Assembly: GCA_963716585.1 (NCBI GenBank) | Contig: CAVQTN010000004.1 | Span: 620,001-684,000 of the forward strand | Source of the DNA: JAICUY01 sp963716585 | Lineage (GTDB): Bacteria; Chloroflexota; Limnocylindria; QHBO01 | DNA: 64,000 bases | Direction: 5' to 3' | Part shown: piece after piece, positions 50,041 to 59,479 of the stretch | Numbering within the stretch: position 1 is the first letter of the stretch | How the letters are laid out: every line of letters starts with the position of its first letter | Position numbers and translations under genes: made by a program | The notes under the pieces: generated by a model | What the model was told of the DNA's origin: nothing | Database searches by the model: none | Seen by the model: the letters and a program-made list of their open reading frames with translations, nothing else

Positions 50041-51138
50041 CTAGCCGTCGGTCGGCAGCGGCCCGAGCTCGCGAGCGGTGGCGTTCACCGCGTCGATGAC
50101 CGTGTCGACTTCGGAATCCCTCAGGGCCGGATAGACCGGGATCGACAGGATCTCCTCCACCAGGCGCTCGGTGACCGGGAGGTGCGTTTCGCCCAGTCCG
50201 AGCGCGCGGAACGGATCCTGGCGGTGCACCGGTACCGGGTAGTAGATGTTCGAGCCCACGCCCCGCTCCGCCAGGCGCCGGGCGAACTCCTCAGGATGGG
50301 AGACGCGAAGGGTGTACTGGTGATAGACGTGATGGACGTTGTCAGCCACGTGCGGGGTCACGACCCCCGCCAGATCCCGGTCGTAGCGCGCGGCGATGGC
50401 ACGTCGTCGGTCGTTGACGGCCGCCAGCTTCGGGAGCTGGCCGAGCCCGATGCTGGCGTGCACATCGGTCATACGGAAGTTGTAGCCGAGGATCTCGGGC
50501 CGATAGCGCTCGCGCATGCCGTGCTCGCGGAGCAACGTCGCGCGATCGGCGAGCGCCGCATCCGAGGTCGTGATGATGCCGCCCTCGCCGGTGGTCATGT
50601 TCTTGGTCGGGTAGAAGCTGAAGACGCCGATCCCCCACGCGCCGCTGGAGCGTCCGTCGAGCTGCGCTCCGTGCGCCTGGCAGGCATCCTCTATGACCGG
50701 AATGCCATGCCGCTGCGCGATCTCCAGGATTGCCGGCATGTTCGCCGGATGGCCGTACAGGCTGACCGGGATGATCGCCTTGGTCTTCGGCCCGATCGCC
50801 GCCTCGAGCTGTTGCGGGTCCATCGTGAAGGTCTGCGGGTCGACATCGATGAAGACGGGGCGCGCGCCGACGTGCAGGATCGGGCTGGCGGTCGCGGTGA
50901 ACGTGAACGAGACGGTCACGACCTCGTCGCCAGGGCCGACGCCCAGCGCCAACAGGGCGAGGTGCAGCGCCGTGGTGCCGGAGCTGGTGGCGACCGCGTG
51001 CGGCACGCCGACGAAGGCCGCGAACTGATCCTGGAAGTCCTGGACGCGGGCGCCCTGGGCGAGCTGGCCCGACTCCATGGCGCTCCACACCAGCGCCTTC
51101 TCTTCCTCGCCCACCTGCGGGCGCGCGATCGGAATCAC
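50041..51138 (-). CDS. DegT/DnrJ/EryC1 sugar aminotransferase
   Basis: A 365-residue PLP enzyme that aminates a nucleotide-linked keto sugar. It has ARPQVGEEEKALVWSAMESG, SSGTTALHLALLALGVGPGD, the Asp in GIPVIEDACQAHGAQ and the PLP-lysine in FSFYPTKNMTTGEGG, ending with the YYPVPVHRQDPFRALG substrate loop. GTG 51138 is favoured: the family usually starts at VIPIARP, and GAGGAG lies 9 bases before it; ATG 51147 is the alternative. It begins the polysaccharide region together with the glycosyltransferase gene upstream. Confidence 0.9.
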   Translation of the reverse strand: MIPIARPQVGEEEKALVWSAMESGQLAQGARVQDFQDQFAAFVGVPHAVATSSGTTALHLALLALGVGPGDEVVTVSFTFTATASPILHVGARPVFIDVDPQTFTMDPQQLEAAIGPKTKAIIPVSLYGHPANMPAILEIAQRHGIPVIEDACQAHGAQLDGRSSGAWGIGVFSFYPTKNMTTGEGGIITTSDAALADRATLLREHGMRERYRPEILGYNFRMTDVHASIGLGQLPKLAAVNDRRRAIAARYDRDLAGVVTPHVADNVHHVYHQYTLRVSHPEEFARRLAERGVGSNIYYPVPVHRQDPFRALGLGETHLPVTERLVEEILSIPVYPALRDSEVDTVIDAVNATARELGPLPTDG

Positions 51139-51208
51139 GTGTTGCATCTCCTCGAATGATTGCTCGACGCCTGCGGGCAGCACGGCGTCGCGGGACGGAG
51201 TCGCTAGC

Positions 51209-52450
51209 CTACCCCGAAATGACCCCGCGCGAATCGTCGCCACCGGCAGAATGTGGTGCCTGCGATCGACGCTCCCCCGCCAGGCGTTCGACGACCGCCA
51301 CGTAGCGCGCGGCCTCATCGGTCCATGGATGAGCCAGCGTGAACGCCTGGGCGTTGGTCGCCAGCCGCAACCGGAGCTCCGGATCATTCGCCAGCTCGAC
51401 GATCGCGTCGGCCATGGCGTGCACATCGCCCGGTTCGACGTAGCGCACCATCTGGTCGCTGAAGTACGCGCACGTCGCGCTGGAGCGAGCGACGACCGCT
51501 GGCACGCCGAGCGCGGCGTACTCCATCAGCTTGGTCGGCAGGATGCCGTCGGTGAACACGTCATTCCGGTTCGGGACCACGCCGATGTCGGCGGTTGCGA
51601 TCGTGCGGGCGAGCTCCGCGGTCGGAACGAGCGCGGTCGACAGGCTGACGACGTCCTGCAGTCGAAGGTCGGCGACGAGCGCCTCGATCTGCGGCAGCAT
51701 CTCGCCGCGACCGTGCAGGATCAGGCGCAGCGGCACGCGGCGACGGGCCAGGTCGATGGCCCGCACCAGGAGGTCGATGCCGTACCGGTGCGTGAGCGTG
51801 CCGTGGTAGATCACGGTCACCGGCGGCTTCCCGCCGAGGGCGGGCGGACGCCGCGCGAAGAGCGTCTCGTCGGGCGCGTTCATGACAACGTCCACCTTGT
51901 CGGGCGGCACTCCGCGCGCGATGAGCGAGTCGCGCCACAGGTCGGTCACGGTCAGGATCTGGTCAGCGAACGCGATGCTCAGGCGCTCCTGCCAGCGAAC
52001 CATGCGGACCATCCGGCCGTCCATCGCTCCGCCGAAGCGGCTGGCGTAGAACTCGGGCATGAGGTCGTGCAGGTCGAGCATGACTCGCGTGCCGACGAGG
52101 CGGGCAGGCAGCGCAGCGAAGACCAGGAAGTCCGGCACGTTGTGCGCCTGGACGACATCGTAGCGACGGCGCAGCTGCAGTCTGAGGAGCTCCGCCGCCG
52201 CCCAGGCGCCGAACGACACGTACTCGGTCAGCTGGCGGCGCAGGCCCATCCCGCGCTGGCGTCGCACCGGGACGCGATGCACGCGGACGCCATCGATCAC
52301 CTCGTGCCGTGGCTCATCCTGCAGCCGCGCGCAGATGACGTCGACCTCGTGGCCGCGAGCGATGAGGGCGCGGGCCTCCCGCTCGACGCGGATATCCGGA
52401 TATGAGTTGTCGACGATCATGCAGTGGCGCAGGCTGCGCTGGGCGAGCAC
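51209..52450 (-). CDS. GT4-family glycosyltransferase
   Basis: A 413-residue GT-B glycosyltransferase. The N-terminal domain has NSYPDIRVEREARALIARGH and VMLDLHDLMPEFYASR; the C-terminal domain has TVIYHGTLTHRYGIDLLVRA, and the sugar-nucleotide motif DGILPTKLMEYAALGVP (E-x7-E type). It adds a sugar to a lipid-linked glycan at the inner membrane face. GTG 52450 is preceded by GGGGGAG; a TAGCAT hexamer lies further upstream. The donor is unknown. Confidence 0.88.
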   Translation of the reverse strand: MLAQRSLRHCMIVDNSYPDIRVEREARALIARGHEVDVICARLQDEPRHEVIDGVRVHRVPVRRQRGMGLRRQLTEYVSFGAWAAAELLRLQLRRRYDVVQAHNVPDFLVFAALPARLVGTRVMLDLHDLMPEFYASRFGGAMDGRMVRMVRWQERLSIAFADQILTVTDLWRDSLIARGVPPDKVDVVMNAPDETLFARRPPALGGKPPVTVIYHGTLTHRYGIDLLVRAIDLARRRVPLRLILHGRGEMLPQIEALVADLRLQDVVSLSTALVPTAELARTIATADIGVVPNRNDVFTDGILPTKLMEYAALGVPAVVARSSATCAYFSDQMVRYVEPGDVHAMADAIVELANDPELRLRLATNAQAFTLAHPWTDEAARYVAVVERLAGERRSQAPHSAGGDDSRGVISG

Positions 52451-52517
52451 GTTTCTCCCCCGTCGGGCGGATGTGAGCGCACATGCTAGCCGCAGAGACG
52501 GGTCGGACGCGAGACGC

Positions 52518-52523
52518 TATGGT
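52518..52523 (+). promoter_or_regulatory. -10 element of the vanZ-like gene
   Basis: TATGGT ends 6 bases before GTG 52530, so the transcript should start at the start codon (leaderless). Confidence 0.45.
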
Positions 52524-52529
52524 TGCGCC

Positions 52530-53033
52530 GTGCATACCGGGGGCGACAGCTGGCGCCGCGTCATTGCCACGACCAACCTGGGCGCCTGGCTGCTGGTGAT
52601 CTGTTGGGCGGTCATCGTCTACGTGCTGTTGACCGAGCCCCACCTCGACGACGAGGGCCGCCAGCGCCTGCGCGTCGGCGTGTTCGAGATGGGGCATGCG
52701 GCGTTCTTCTGCGTGATGGGCTTCCTGCTCGCCCACGCCCTCCTCCGACTCCAGGTCCCGCGCTTTCGGTGGTGGACGGTCGTGGTCCTGACGTTCTACG
52801 GGATCCTGGGCGAGGTCGTGCAGACCACCATTCCGGGACGAACGCCGTCGATCATCGACCTCGCCGCCGATGCGCTCGGCGCCCTGCTGGGTGCGATGGT
52901 CCTGACCATCCTGGCGCGCTTGTCGAGCGGTGCGCCGCTCCGCCAGGCGATGCGCATGCGTCCGCACGGCAGGCCACCGGAGCATGAGCTCGCCGCACTG
53001 GATCGATCGATCCTGGTCTCGCCGGAGCGCTGA
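52530..53033 (+). CDS. VanZ-like membrane protein
   Basis: A 167-residue protein with four hydrophobic helices. The VanZ signature is visible: VFEMGHAAFFCVMGFLLAHA, YGILGEVVQTTIPGRTPSII with DLAADALGALLGAM. VanZ proteins lie in the membrane and are linked to envelope glycan and glycopeptide resistance, mechanism unclear. GTG 52530; its stop overlaps the ATG of the formyltransferase gene (TGATG). Confidence 0.82.
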   Translation: MHTGGDSWRRVIATTNLGAWLLVICWAVIVYVLLTEPHLDDEGRQRLRVGVFEMGHAAFFCVMGFLLAHALLRLQVPRFRWWTVVVLTFYGILGEVVQTTIPGRTPSIIDLAADALGALLGAMVLTILARLSSGAPLRQAMRMRPHGRPPEHELAALDRSILVSPER

Positions 53034-53974
53034 TGCAGCGAGGTGTCGTCGTCATCGGCAAGAACCGCCTGGCGGTGGACTGTCTCGACGCGGTCCTTGC
53101 CGCGGGTGACGAGGTCCTGTTGGCGGTGGCCGATACCGGCGACGAGGGCCGCGACGGATGGCAGCCGTCCTTCCGCGGCGCGGCCGAGGCTCGGCGCCTG
53201 CCCGTGGTCGCGCCGGCCGACGTCAACGCGCCCGAATTCGTGGCCGAGGTGGATGCCCTTCGCGCTGATTTCCTGCTCTCGTTCCAGGCGGCGCAGATCC
53301 TCCGGTCACCGCTCATTGCCACGGCACGGGTGGCGACCCTGAATCTGCACTTCGGGCCCCTGCCGCGCTACCGCGGCGTGGCGCCGATCGCGTGGGCCAT
53401 GATCAACGGCGAGGCGGCGACAGGGGTCACCATGCACCACATCAACCCGGGAGTCGATAGCGGCGAGCTCATCCAATCCCGGCACGTGCCGATCGAGGAC
53501 ACGGACACCGGCCGCACCCTGTACGACAAATGCACCGCGGCCGCCGTTGGCCTGTTCGGGGACATGTGGCCCCAGCTGCGGCAGGGCACGATCCACGGCA
53601 CGCCGCAGGCCGACGCCGACGTGCTCTACTACAACCGGCACTCGATCGACTTCAGCCGGCGAGAGGTCTCGTGGCGGGCCGACGCACGCACGATCTTCAA
53701 CTGGGTCCGCGCCTTCATCTTCCCTCCCTTCCAGTACCCGCTCGTCCGGCTCAACGGCGCCGAGCTGGAGATCGGCTCGGTGCGCTGGGATCGCCGACCA
53801 CATCGCGGCCGTCCCGGCGAGATCCTGGCGGCCGAGGGGGAGGGTGGCCTGGTGGTCGCGGCACCCGGCGGCCGACTGATCGTGGGCGGGCTGCGCATCG
53901 GTGGTCAGCCGGCCGGCGCCGCTGCGCTGGCCGCCGCCGGTTTCACCGCAGGGGCCGTGCTGGACGACGCCTGA
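53033..53974 (+). CDS. Formyltransferase of the Fmt/ArnA-N family
   Basis: A 313-residue 10-formyl-THF-dependent transferase. The catalytic core is intact: LNLHFGPLPRYRGVAPIAWA (Asn and His), GVTMHHINPGVDSGELIQ (second His and Asp). It lies in a sugar cluster beside sugar dehydrogenases and an aminotransferase, so a sugar-N-formyltransferase fits better than Met-tRNA formyltransferase; its C-terminal domain is short and unlike that of Fmt. If so it formylates an amino sugar made with the DegT enzyme. Confidence 0.85.
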   Translation: MQRGVVVIGKNRLAVDCLDAVLAAGDEVLLAVADTGDEGRDGWQPSFRGAAEARRLPVVAPADVNAPEFVAEVDALRADFLLSFQAAQILRSPLIATARVATLNLHFGPLPRYRGVAPIAWAMINGEAATGVTMHHINPGVDSGELIQSRHVPIEDTDTGRTLYDKCTAAAVGLFGDMWPQLRQGTIHGTPQADADVLYYNRHSIDFSRREVSWRADARTIFNWVRAFIFPPFQYPLVRLNGAELEIGSVRWDRRPHRGRPGEILAAEGEGGLVVAAPGGRLIVGGLRIGGQPAGAAALAAAGFTAGAVLDDA

Positions 53975-54085
53975 TCGGCGGCCGGTGGCTGCGTGACGCA
54001 CCGGTGAGTATCATGCGCGACGTGCCATATCCGGGGACGCATGCAGCCCCCGGATCTTCGTAGCCTCGGAGCTGGAGGGAGACGA

Positions 54086-55438
54086 ATGCGGATTGCGGTG
54101 GTCGGGCTTGGCTACGTGGGTCTCGTCACTGCCGCGTGCCTCGCCAGGCTGGGCCAGCGGGTGATGGGCCTCGAGTCCGATCCGGCAAAGGTCGCCGCTC
54201 TGGCGGACGGTCGCGCGCCTTTCTACGAGCCGGGGCTGCACGGGGCGCTGGTCGAGGCGCGCGGGCAGCTCGACTTCACCACCGATCCCGGCGAGGCGCT
54301 GCGCGGTGCGGAGATCGTCCTGATCTGCGTCGGTACGCCGTCCCGTGAGACTGGTGAGGCGGATCTCAGCGCGGTCATGGCCGTCGCCGACACGATCGCC
54401 GAGCAGATCGATGGTCCGGCCGTGGTCGCCCTGCGCAGCACTGTGCCGGTGGGGACCACCGAGCGTGTCGAAGAGCGGCTCAATCGACGCCTTGCGGCGC
54501 GCGGCGTGACGCAGCGCGTGCCGGTCGTGGCCAACCCGGAGTTCCTGCGAACGGCTCGCGCGCTTGACGACTTCCTGCGACCTGCTCGCGTGGTGCTGGG
54601 ACGCACGCCGCTTGCCACCGACGCGCAGATGGAGCTGCTCGAAACGTTGTACCGACCGCTCAACGCGCCCATCTTCGTGATCGATGCACGGAGCGCCGAG
54701 CTCGTCAAGAACGCGGCCAACACCTACCTCGCCACGCGCGTCAGCTTCATCAACGAGCTCGCCGGCCTGTGCGAAGCCACCGGCGCCTCGGTGAGCGCGG
54801 TGATCGCCGGCATCGCCTCCGATCCGCGAATCGGCGGCGACTACCTGACCCCCGGTTTGGGCTATGGAGGCTCGTGCCTGCCCAAAGACGTGCGCTCGAT
54901 CATCGCGCAGGGAGCGGAATACGGCGAGCAGATGCCGCTGGCGCGCGCGGTGGACGCGGTCAACCAGCAGCAGGCCGACCGCGCTGTCGAGCGGCTCGGC
55001 GCGGCCATCGACCGACCGCTTGCCGATGCGCGCATCGCGTTGCTCGGCCTGGCCTTCAAGCCGGACACCGACGATATCCGCGACTCGCCAGCGCTTACCC
55101 TCGCGCGCGCCCTGCGCAGCTGTGGAGCGACCGTGGTGGGCTGCGATCCGCAGGCCGCCGATCGCGTCGCGGAGCAGGAGCCCTGGCTGGAGCTGGCCGC
55201 GGATCCGGTGGCGGCCGCAGCGGGCGCCGATGCGGTCGTTCTCGCGACGGAATGGCCACGCTATGTCACCGCGGACCTCGCGCCCCTTGCCGCGGTCATG
55301 CGCGGCAGGGTCCTGTTCGACGGGCGCAACGCCCTGGACGCAGGCCGGGTCGACTCGGCCGGGCTGAGCTACGTGGCGCTGGGCGGCGGGGGCGCTGCCG
55401 CAGGCGCCGTCGTAAGGGTCTCGTCGGCCGAGGGCTGA
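54086..55438 (+). CDS. ugd: UDP-glucose 6-dehydrogenase
   Basis: A 450-residue NAD-dependent enzyme that makes UDP-glucuronate. The Rossmann start MRIAVVGLGYVGLVTAACLA, VANPEFLRTARALDDF, LVKNAANTYLATRVSFINEL and the catalytic Cys in GLGYGGSCLPKDVRSI are all there, as is GLAFKPDTDDIRDSPA. ATG 54086 follows GGAGGGAG by 7 bases. Its 3' end overlaps the convergent epimerase gene by 70 bases. Confidence 0.92.
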   Translation: MRIAVVGLGYVGLVTAACLARLGQRVMGLESDPAKVAALADGRAPFYEPGLHGALVEARGQLDFTTDPGEALRGAEIVLICVGTPSRETGEADLSAVMAVADTIAEQIDGPAVVALRSTVPVGTTERVEERLNRRLAARGVTQRVPVVANPEFLRTARALDDFLRPARVVLGRTPLATDAQMELLETLYRPLNAPIFVIDARSAELVKNAANTYLATRVSFINELAGLCEATGASVSAVIAGIASDPRIGGDYLTPGLGYGGSCLPKDVRSIIAQGAEYGEQMPLARAVDAVNQQQADRAVERLGAAIDRPLADARIALLGLAFKPDTDDIRDSPALTLARALRSCGATVVGCDPQAADRVAEQEPWLELAADPVAAAAGADAVVLATEWPRYVTADLAPLAAVMRGRVLFDGRNALDAGRVDSAGLSYVALGGGGAAAGAVVRVSSAEG

Positions 55439-56403
55439 TCGGCGCTCCGCTGCGCCACCAGCCACCGACAGAAGCGCTCGATCCCTTCCCGAAACGGCAC
55501 CCTCGGCTCCCACCCCAGGCGCTCGCCGGCCAGGGACACGTCGGCAAATGTCGCCGGCACGTCGCCGGCCTGGGCGGGCAGCAGCTGCCGCTCGGCGGTC
55601 ATGCCCAGCGCGCGCTCGATCTCGTCGACGACGGCGGCCGTCTCGACTGGGTGGTGGCTGCCGATGTTGACCAGCAGGAACCGATCGGACGCCGCGGCGA
55701 GACGCACGAGAGCCTCGACGACGTCGTCGACGTAGGTGTAGTCGCGCAACCCGCGTCCCTGGTCGAACAGCTCGATGGGCGCGCCATCGAGGATCGAGCG
55801 AGCAAAGCGATGGATAGCCAGGTCCGGGCGCTGGCGAGGTCCGTACACGGTGAAGAGCCTGGCGACGCCGACCGCCAGCCCGCTGACGGCATGATGCGCG
55901 TGGACCAGCGCCTCGCCGGCGACCTTGGTGGCCCCGTAGGGTGACTCCGGGCGTCCGCGTGCCTGCGACTCGCTGAACGGACGCCGATCGTCGTCGCCGT
56001 AAATCGAGCTGGATGACGCGAACACCAGGCGCGCGCCCACTCCAGCCACGCCGTCCAGCAGCGTCTGCAGCCCGCGAACGTTGACATCGATGTAGCCGGC
56101 AGGGTCGGCGATCGACGGCCGCACGCCGGCGCGCGCCGCGAGATCGAAGACCACGCCGGGCTCGGCGGTCTCCAGCGCAGCGCGGACAGCTTCGGCATCA
56201 CGCGTGTCGCCCTCGACGAGCTCGAAACGCTCGTGGGCCAGGACGGAGCGCAGGTTGTCCATCTTGCGCGCGCGGGGATAGAACGGGTCGAAGTTGTCGA
56301 AGGCGACGACCGCCCAGCCATCGGCCAGCAGACGCTCGCACAGCGTGCTGCCGATGAAGCCCGCTCCCCCGGTGACGAAGGCGCGGCGACCCGCTTCGGT
56401 CAC
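55369..56403 (-). CDS. NAD-dependent sugar epimerase (UDP-glucuronate 4-epimerase-like)
   Basis: A 344-residue short-chain-type epimerase/dehydratase. It has TGGAGFIGSTLCERLLADGW, the S-x-Y-x3-K site in FASSSSIYG and SPYGATKVAGEAL, and the FTVYGPRQRPDLAIHRFA loop of UDP-glucuronate 4-epimerases. That fits the adjacent ugd gene: UDP-glucuronate to UDP-galacturonate is the likely reaction. A Pro/Ala-rich tail (TAPAAAPPPPSAT) is unusual and lies in the overlap with ugd. Its start overlaps the small membrane protein stop by 4 bases. Confidence 0.9.
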   Translation of the reverse strand: MTEAGRRAFVTGGAGFIGSTLCERLLADGWAVVAFDNFDPFYPRARKMDNLRSVLAHERFELVEGDTRDAEAVRAALETAEPGVVFDLAARAGVRPSIADPAGYIDVNVRGLQTLLDGVAGVGARLVFASSSSIYGDDDRRPFSESQARGRPESPYGATKVAGEALVHAHHAVSGLAVGVARLFTVYGPRQRPDLAIHRFARSILDGAPIELFDQGRGLRDYTYVDDVVEALVRLAAASDRFLLVNIGSHHPVETAAVVDEIERALGMTAERQLLPAQAGDVPATFADVSLAGERLGWEPRVPFREGIERFCRWLVAQRSADQPSADETLTTAPAAAPPPPSAT

Positions 56404-56723
56404 TGACGCTCGTCGTGCCCGCTTCGAGGCTGCGGCGCAGCCGGGACGTCGCCGGCGTCGCGCCGGATGCGGCCGAGGCGCAGCCGGCCATCACCGCCTG
56501 CCGCCGGTGCGCGCTCGCCCCAGCCCGGCATGAACCGACGAATGGCATGGACGGTCAGCAGCGCGATGAGGAACCAGGCCAGGTACCCCGCGGCCATCCG
56601 AAAGAACGCATCACCGGGGTCGATCCTCGTCGCCATGCTGATCACCAGCAGCGCGCCGAGGAGCCCGACCAGCAGGCCGGCAAGTGCAGTGAGCAGCGAT
56701 CGGATGGCGGCCCGAGCAGTCAT
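56400..56723 (-). CDS. Small two-helix membrane protein
   Basis: A 107-residue protein with two hydrophobic helices (IRSLLTALAGLLVGLLGALL and AAGYLAWFLIALLTVHAIRR) and a basic/polar C-terminal tail. GGAG precedes ATG 56723 by 5 bases. It is co-translated with the epimerase (4-base overlap), so it may serve the polysaccharide locus; function unknown. Confidence 0.65.
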   Translation of the reverse strand: MTARAAIRSLLTALAGLLVGLLGALLVISMATRIDPGDAFFRMAAGYLAWFLIALLTVHAIRRFMPGWGERAPAAGGDGRLRLGRIRRDAGDVPAAPQPRSGHDERQ

Positions 56724-56834
56724 GAATGCTCCGTCTTGCGTACGCCGCCTCGAGGTGGCGCGATGCGCAACAGGATACAACCCGCCGACGCCCACCTATA
56801 CTCGCCCGGAACTAGTCCTTCGTGGCGGAGCCGC

Positions 56835-57776
56835 ATGGCGACCTCATCCGGGCGGCCGGCAGGTCGCTCATCGGACACCACCACCCACGTGTTCATCGTC
56901 GGCCTCCCGCGGACGGGATCCACCCTCACGCGTGGGATCCTCAACGCCTCGCCGGAGATCTGGGTCGCCGGCGAGTCCCACTTCTTCTCGGCTCCCACCC
57001 GCCTGGGCCTCGTCCGGCGGCCGGGCTACGCCGAGCGCTTCCGCCGCATCGGCGACATCGGTACCGATCGTGGGCTGGCACTGGTGCTCGACCATATCTA
57101 TGCCCTGCGCGGGAAGAGCTTCTGGGCGCGGCTCGCGGCCGAGACCGACCGGGAGTCGTTCGAGCGCGACCTGCGAGCCACCGCGCGGACCGATCGAGAG
57201 CTCCTCGACCTGGCCATGGCGCGCTTCGCCCGGGGACGCCCGATCCGGGGCGAGAAGACGCCGCACCACGTCCATCACGTCCCGACCCTGCTGGAATGGT
57301 TCCCCGGGGCGCGGATCATCCAGACCTTTCGCGACCCGCGGGCGGTGTACACCTCGCTGCGACGCAAGGAGCGTCCGGAAAAGCTGACCGCCATGGGCCG
57401 GGCCGGCCGTCGGCTCGGCCCGCTCTTCGACAGCTACTCGATTGCCAACCTCGCCCGCAGCTGGCGTTCGATGACCCGCCTGCACGGCGCCTACGCCAGG
57501 CGCTTTCCCGATCGCTACACGCTGGTGCGCTTCGAGGACCTGGTCACGTCGCCGGAGGCGACCGCGCGACGGCTGTCGGAGTTCGTGGGAGTGCCGTACG
57601 CGGATGACATGCTCGAGCAGGTCGTCCACAACTCGAGCTTCATGGGCAAGGGCGAGGGCAAGGGCATCGACCCGACCGCCGTCGATCGCTGGCGCGAGCA
57701 CATGTCACCGTTTGCACGATCGATCTTCGCTCGGCTCTGCGGGGACGAGCTCGAGGCGTTTGGCTACGGCCGCTGA
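56835..57776 (+). CDS. Sulfotransferase
   Basis: A 313-residue PAPS-dependent sulfotransferase. The 5'-phosphosulfate loop is FIVGLPRTGSTLTRGILNAS near the N-terminus; the 3'-phosphate motif is in RIIQTFRDPRAVYTSLRRKE; TLVRFEDLVTSPEATARRLS follows. Probably acts on a sugar of the surface glycan or on a lipid. The start is ATG 56835 after CGGAG; a TATACT hexamer is at about 56797. It ends 27 bases before the end of the convergent beta-helix gene. Confidence 0.85.
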   Translation: MATSSGRPAGRSSDTTTHVFIVGLPRTGSTLTRGILNASPEIWVAGESHFFSAPTRLGLVRRPGYAERFRRIGDIGTDRGLALVLDHIYALRGKSFWARLAAETDRESFERDLRATARTDRELLDLAMARFARGRPIRGEKTPHHVHHVPTLLEWFPGARIIQTFRDPRAVYTSLRRKERPEKLTAMGRAGRRLGPLFDSYSIANLARSWRSMTRLHGAYARRFPDRYTLVRFEDLVTSPEATARRLSEFVGVPYADDMLEQVVHNSSFMGKGEGKGIDPTAVDRWREHMSPFARSIFARLCGDELEAFGYGR

Positions 57777-57802
57777 ACGACCGCGCCGCTCCAGGCGCCG
57801 CG

Positions 57803-59287
57803 CTAGGGGTAGTAGGGGTTCGGCGCCGGGTGCCCGACGCCGTTGTAGAAGACCCCCGTGCGGCGAACGACCTCGCCGATGATCCGCTGGTCGACCACGT
57901 CACGGACCGGTCGGGTCGCGCCGACCGAGGCGAGCACCGAGTTGTACGCCGACTGGGCGGCCGTGGCGCTCACGCTCAGGCCGCCGCACGCCAGGCTGTT
58001 GCGGATCACACCGCTCGGCGCCTTGATCGCGTACGTGAACCCGTCCGCGACATTCCCGGAGAGATAGACGCTGCTCGGATACGGGTTCGGGTTGGCCACA
58101 TGATGCTGCCATTCGTAGACCAGCTTGTTGGTCGTCTCGGGCCCGGAGCGGAACCAGTTGCCGACCACGTTCATGGCGCGTGGGTTGCCGTGCAGCCCGT
58201 TGATGCCCCAGTTGTAGATCACGTTGTTCACCAGGTCGACGCATTCGGCACCCTGGACCACCGGCATGCGTTGATCCGAGGTGGTGAACAGGTTGTGATG
58301 GAAGGTCAGGCGCCGCGGCCACTGGACGTTCGGGTCGAGCTGGAAGATGCTCGCCCCCTTGCTGTGGCCGCCGTCCGCCGCGATCCCGCCGGCATGCCGC
58401 GACAGGTACAGGCCTTCGCCCATGATCGAGTACTGCACCGTCACGTCATGCACGTTGCCGAGGATGGAGACGCCCCCGATGTCGGGACCCCAGATCATGG
58501 TCAGGTGGTCGAGGACGACGTTGTAGACCTCGTCGGAAAGCCCGTTGAGGGTGACCGCGTCGGCATCGTCAGGGAAGCTCACCTGGTCGCCGGGTCGCAG
58601 CCGCAGGTCCCGCACGATGACGTCGTGGCTGATGATCTTGAGCATGTCATTGCGGATGACGATGCCGTTGCCCGGCGCGGTGCTGCCGTCGATGGTGATG
58701 TACGGGTTGGTGAGCCGCAGCTCGCTGTTGAGGGTGATCAGGCCGCCCACCTCGAAGACAACGATCCGCGGGCCACTGGCAGCGAGCGCCGCTCGCAGCG
58801 AACCGGACCCGCTGTCGTTCAGGTTGGTGACAGGGATCACACGCCCGCCGGCTCCTCCCCTGGTGCGGGCCCCGTACCCGGCAACACCCACGGGGCGTGG
58901 AGCCTTGGGGGGCGCCGAGGTCGGCTTGACGGTCGGCTTGGCGGTTGGGCCTCGTGTGGCGCCCGGCGTCTCGCTGGAGGGTGAGGCGGTCGACGTGGGG
59001 CTGGCCGAGGCACTCGAAGAAGGAGGCAGGCTGCCGGGCAGGAAGGACGAGCCCTGGGGCTGGCCGCCCGTGGCGGTGGCCGTGGCGGAAGAGCCGCCGG
59101 CAACGAGCTTGCCGCCACTGCCGGCCGTGGCGAGGAACGGGACCAGGATGGCGGGAACCAGCACCAGCAAGGGCAGGATCACCAGCCAATCGGCTGTGCT
59201 CGGGCGACGGGACGACGTCATCCGAGGATTGGCGGATGAGGGTGGCGGAGCTGAGCGACGGAGGCGGGGCACGATCTTGAAGCGCAA
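57803..59287 (-). CDS. Membrane-anchored pectate-lyase-like beta-helix protein
   Basis: A 494-residue protein: an N-terminal anchor (WLVILPLLVLVPAILVPFLA), a Ser/Thr/Pro/Ala-rich linker and a right-handed beta-helix domain of the PL1 pectate-lyase type. It carries GSLRAALAASGPRIVVFEVG, YITIDGSTAPGNGIVIRN, RDLRLRPGDQVSFPDDADA and the turn region NVVLDHLTMIWGPDIGGVSI. It should bind or cut acidic polysaccharides outside the cell, in line with the uronate-making enzymes nearby. A promoter with TATAGT lies 130 bases upstream, giving a leader of about 120 bases. The 192 bases from 59288 to 59479 hold this promoter and no gene. Confidence 0.8.
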   Translation of the reverse strand: MRFKIVPRLRRSAPPPSSANPRMTSSRRPSTADWLVILPLLVLVPAILVPFLATAGSGGKLVAGGSSATATATGGQPQGSSFLPGSLPPSSSASASPTSTASPSSETPGATRGPTAKPTVKPTSAPPKAPRPVGVAGYGARTRGGAGGRVIPVTNLNDSGSGSLRAALAASGPRIVVFEVGGLITLNSELRLTNPYITIDGSTAPGNGIVIRNDMLKIISHDVIVRDLRLRPGDQVSFPDDADAVTLNGLSDEVYNVVLDHLTMIWGPDIGGVSILGNVHDVTVQYSIMGEGLYLSRHAGGIAADGGHSKGASIFQLDPNVQWPRRLTFHHNLFTTSDQRMPVVQGAECVDLVNNVIYNWGINGLHGNPRAMNVVGNWFRSGPETTNKLVYEWQHHVANPNPYPSSVYLSGNVADGFTYAIKAPSGVIRNSLACGGLSVSATAAQSAYNSVLASVGATRPVRDVVDQRIIGEVVRRTGVFYNGVGHPAPNPYYP

Positions 59288-59416
59288 CGGACAGGTCCTC
59301 GGCGGGCTGTGCCCTGCATGGCCGCGCCATCCGATCCTCCGGATCGCAGAGCTCCTGGGCCGGGGGCGCTGGATCGCTCGGGAGGCCCGGCGAGGCCGTC
59401 ACACAGGCGATGGGGC

Positions 59417-59422
59417 ACTATA
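59417..59422 (-). promoter_or_regulatory. -10 element of the beta-helix gene
   Basis: On the minus strand TATAGT is read at 59422-59417, about 130 bases before ATG 59287. No good -35 element is seen. Confidence 0.4.
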
Positions 59423-59479
59423 CCAAAGGATTGCAGCGAGCGATCCAGTCGGCCCCGCGCCATCCGTCCCGATCGGTGC

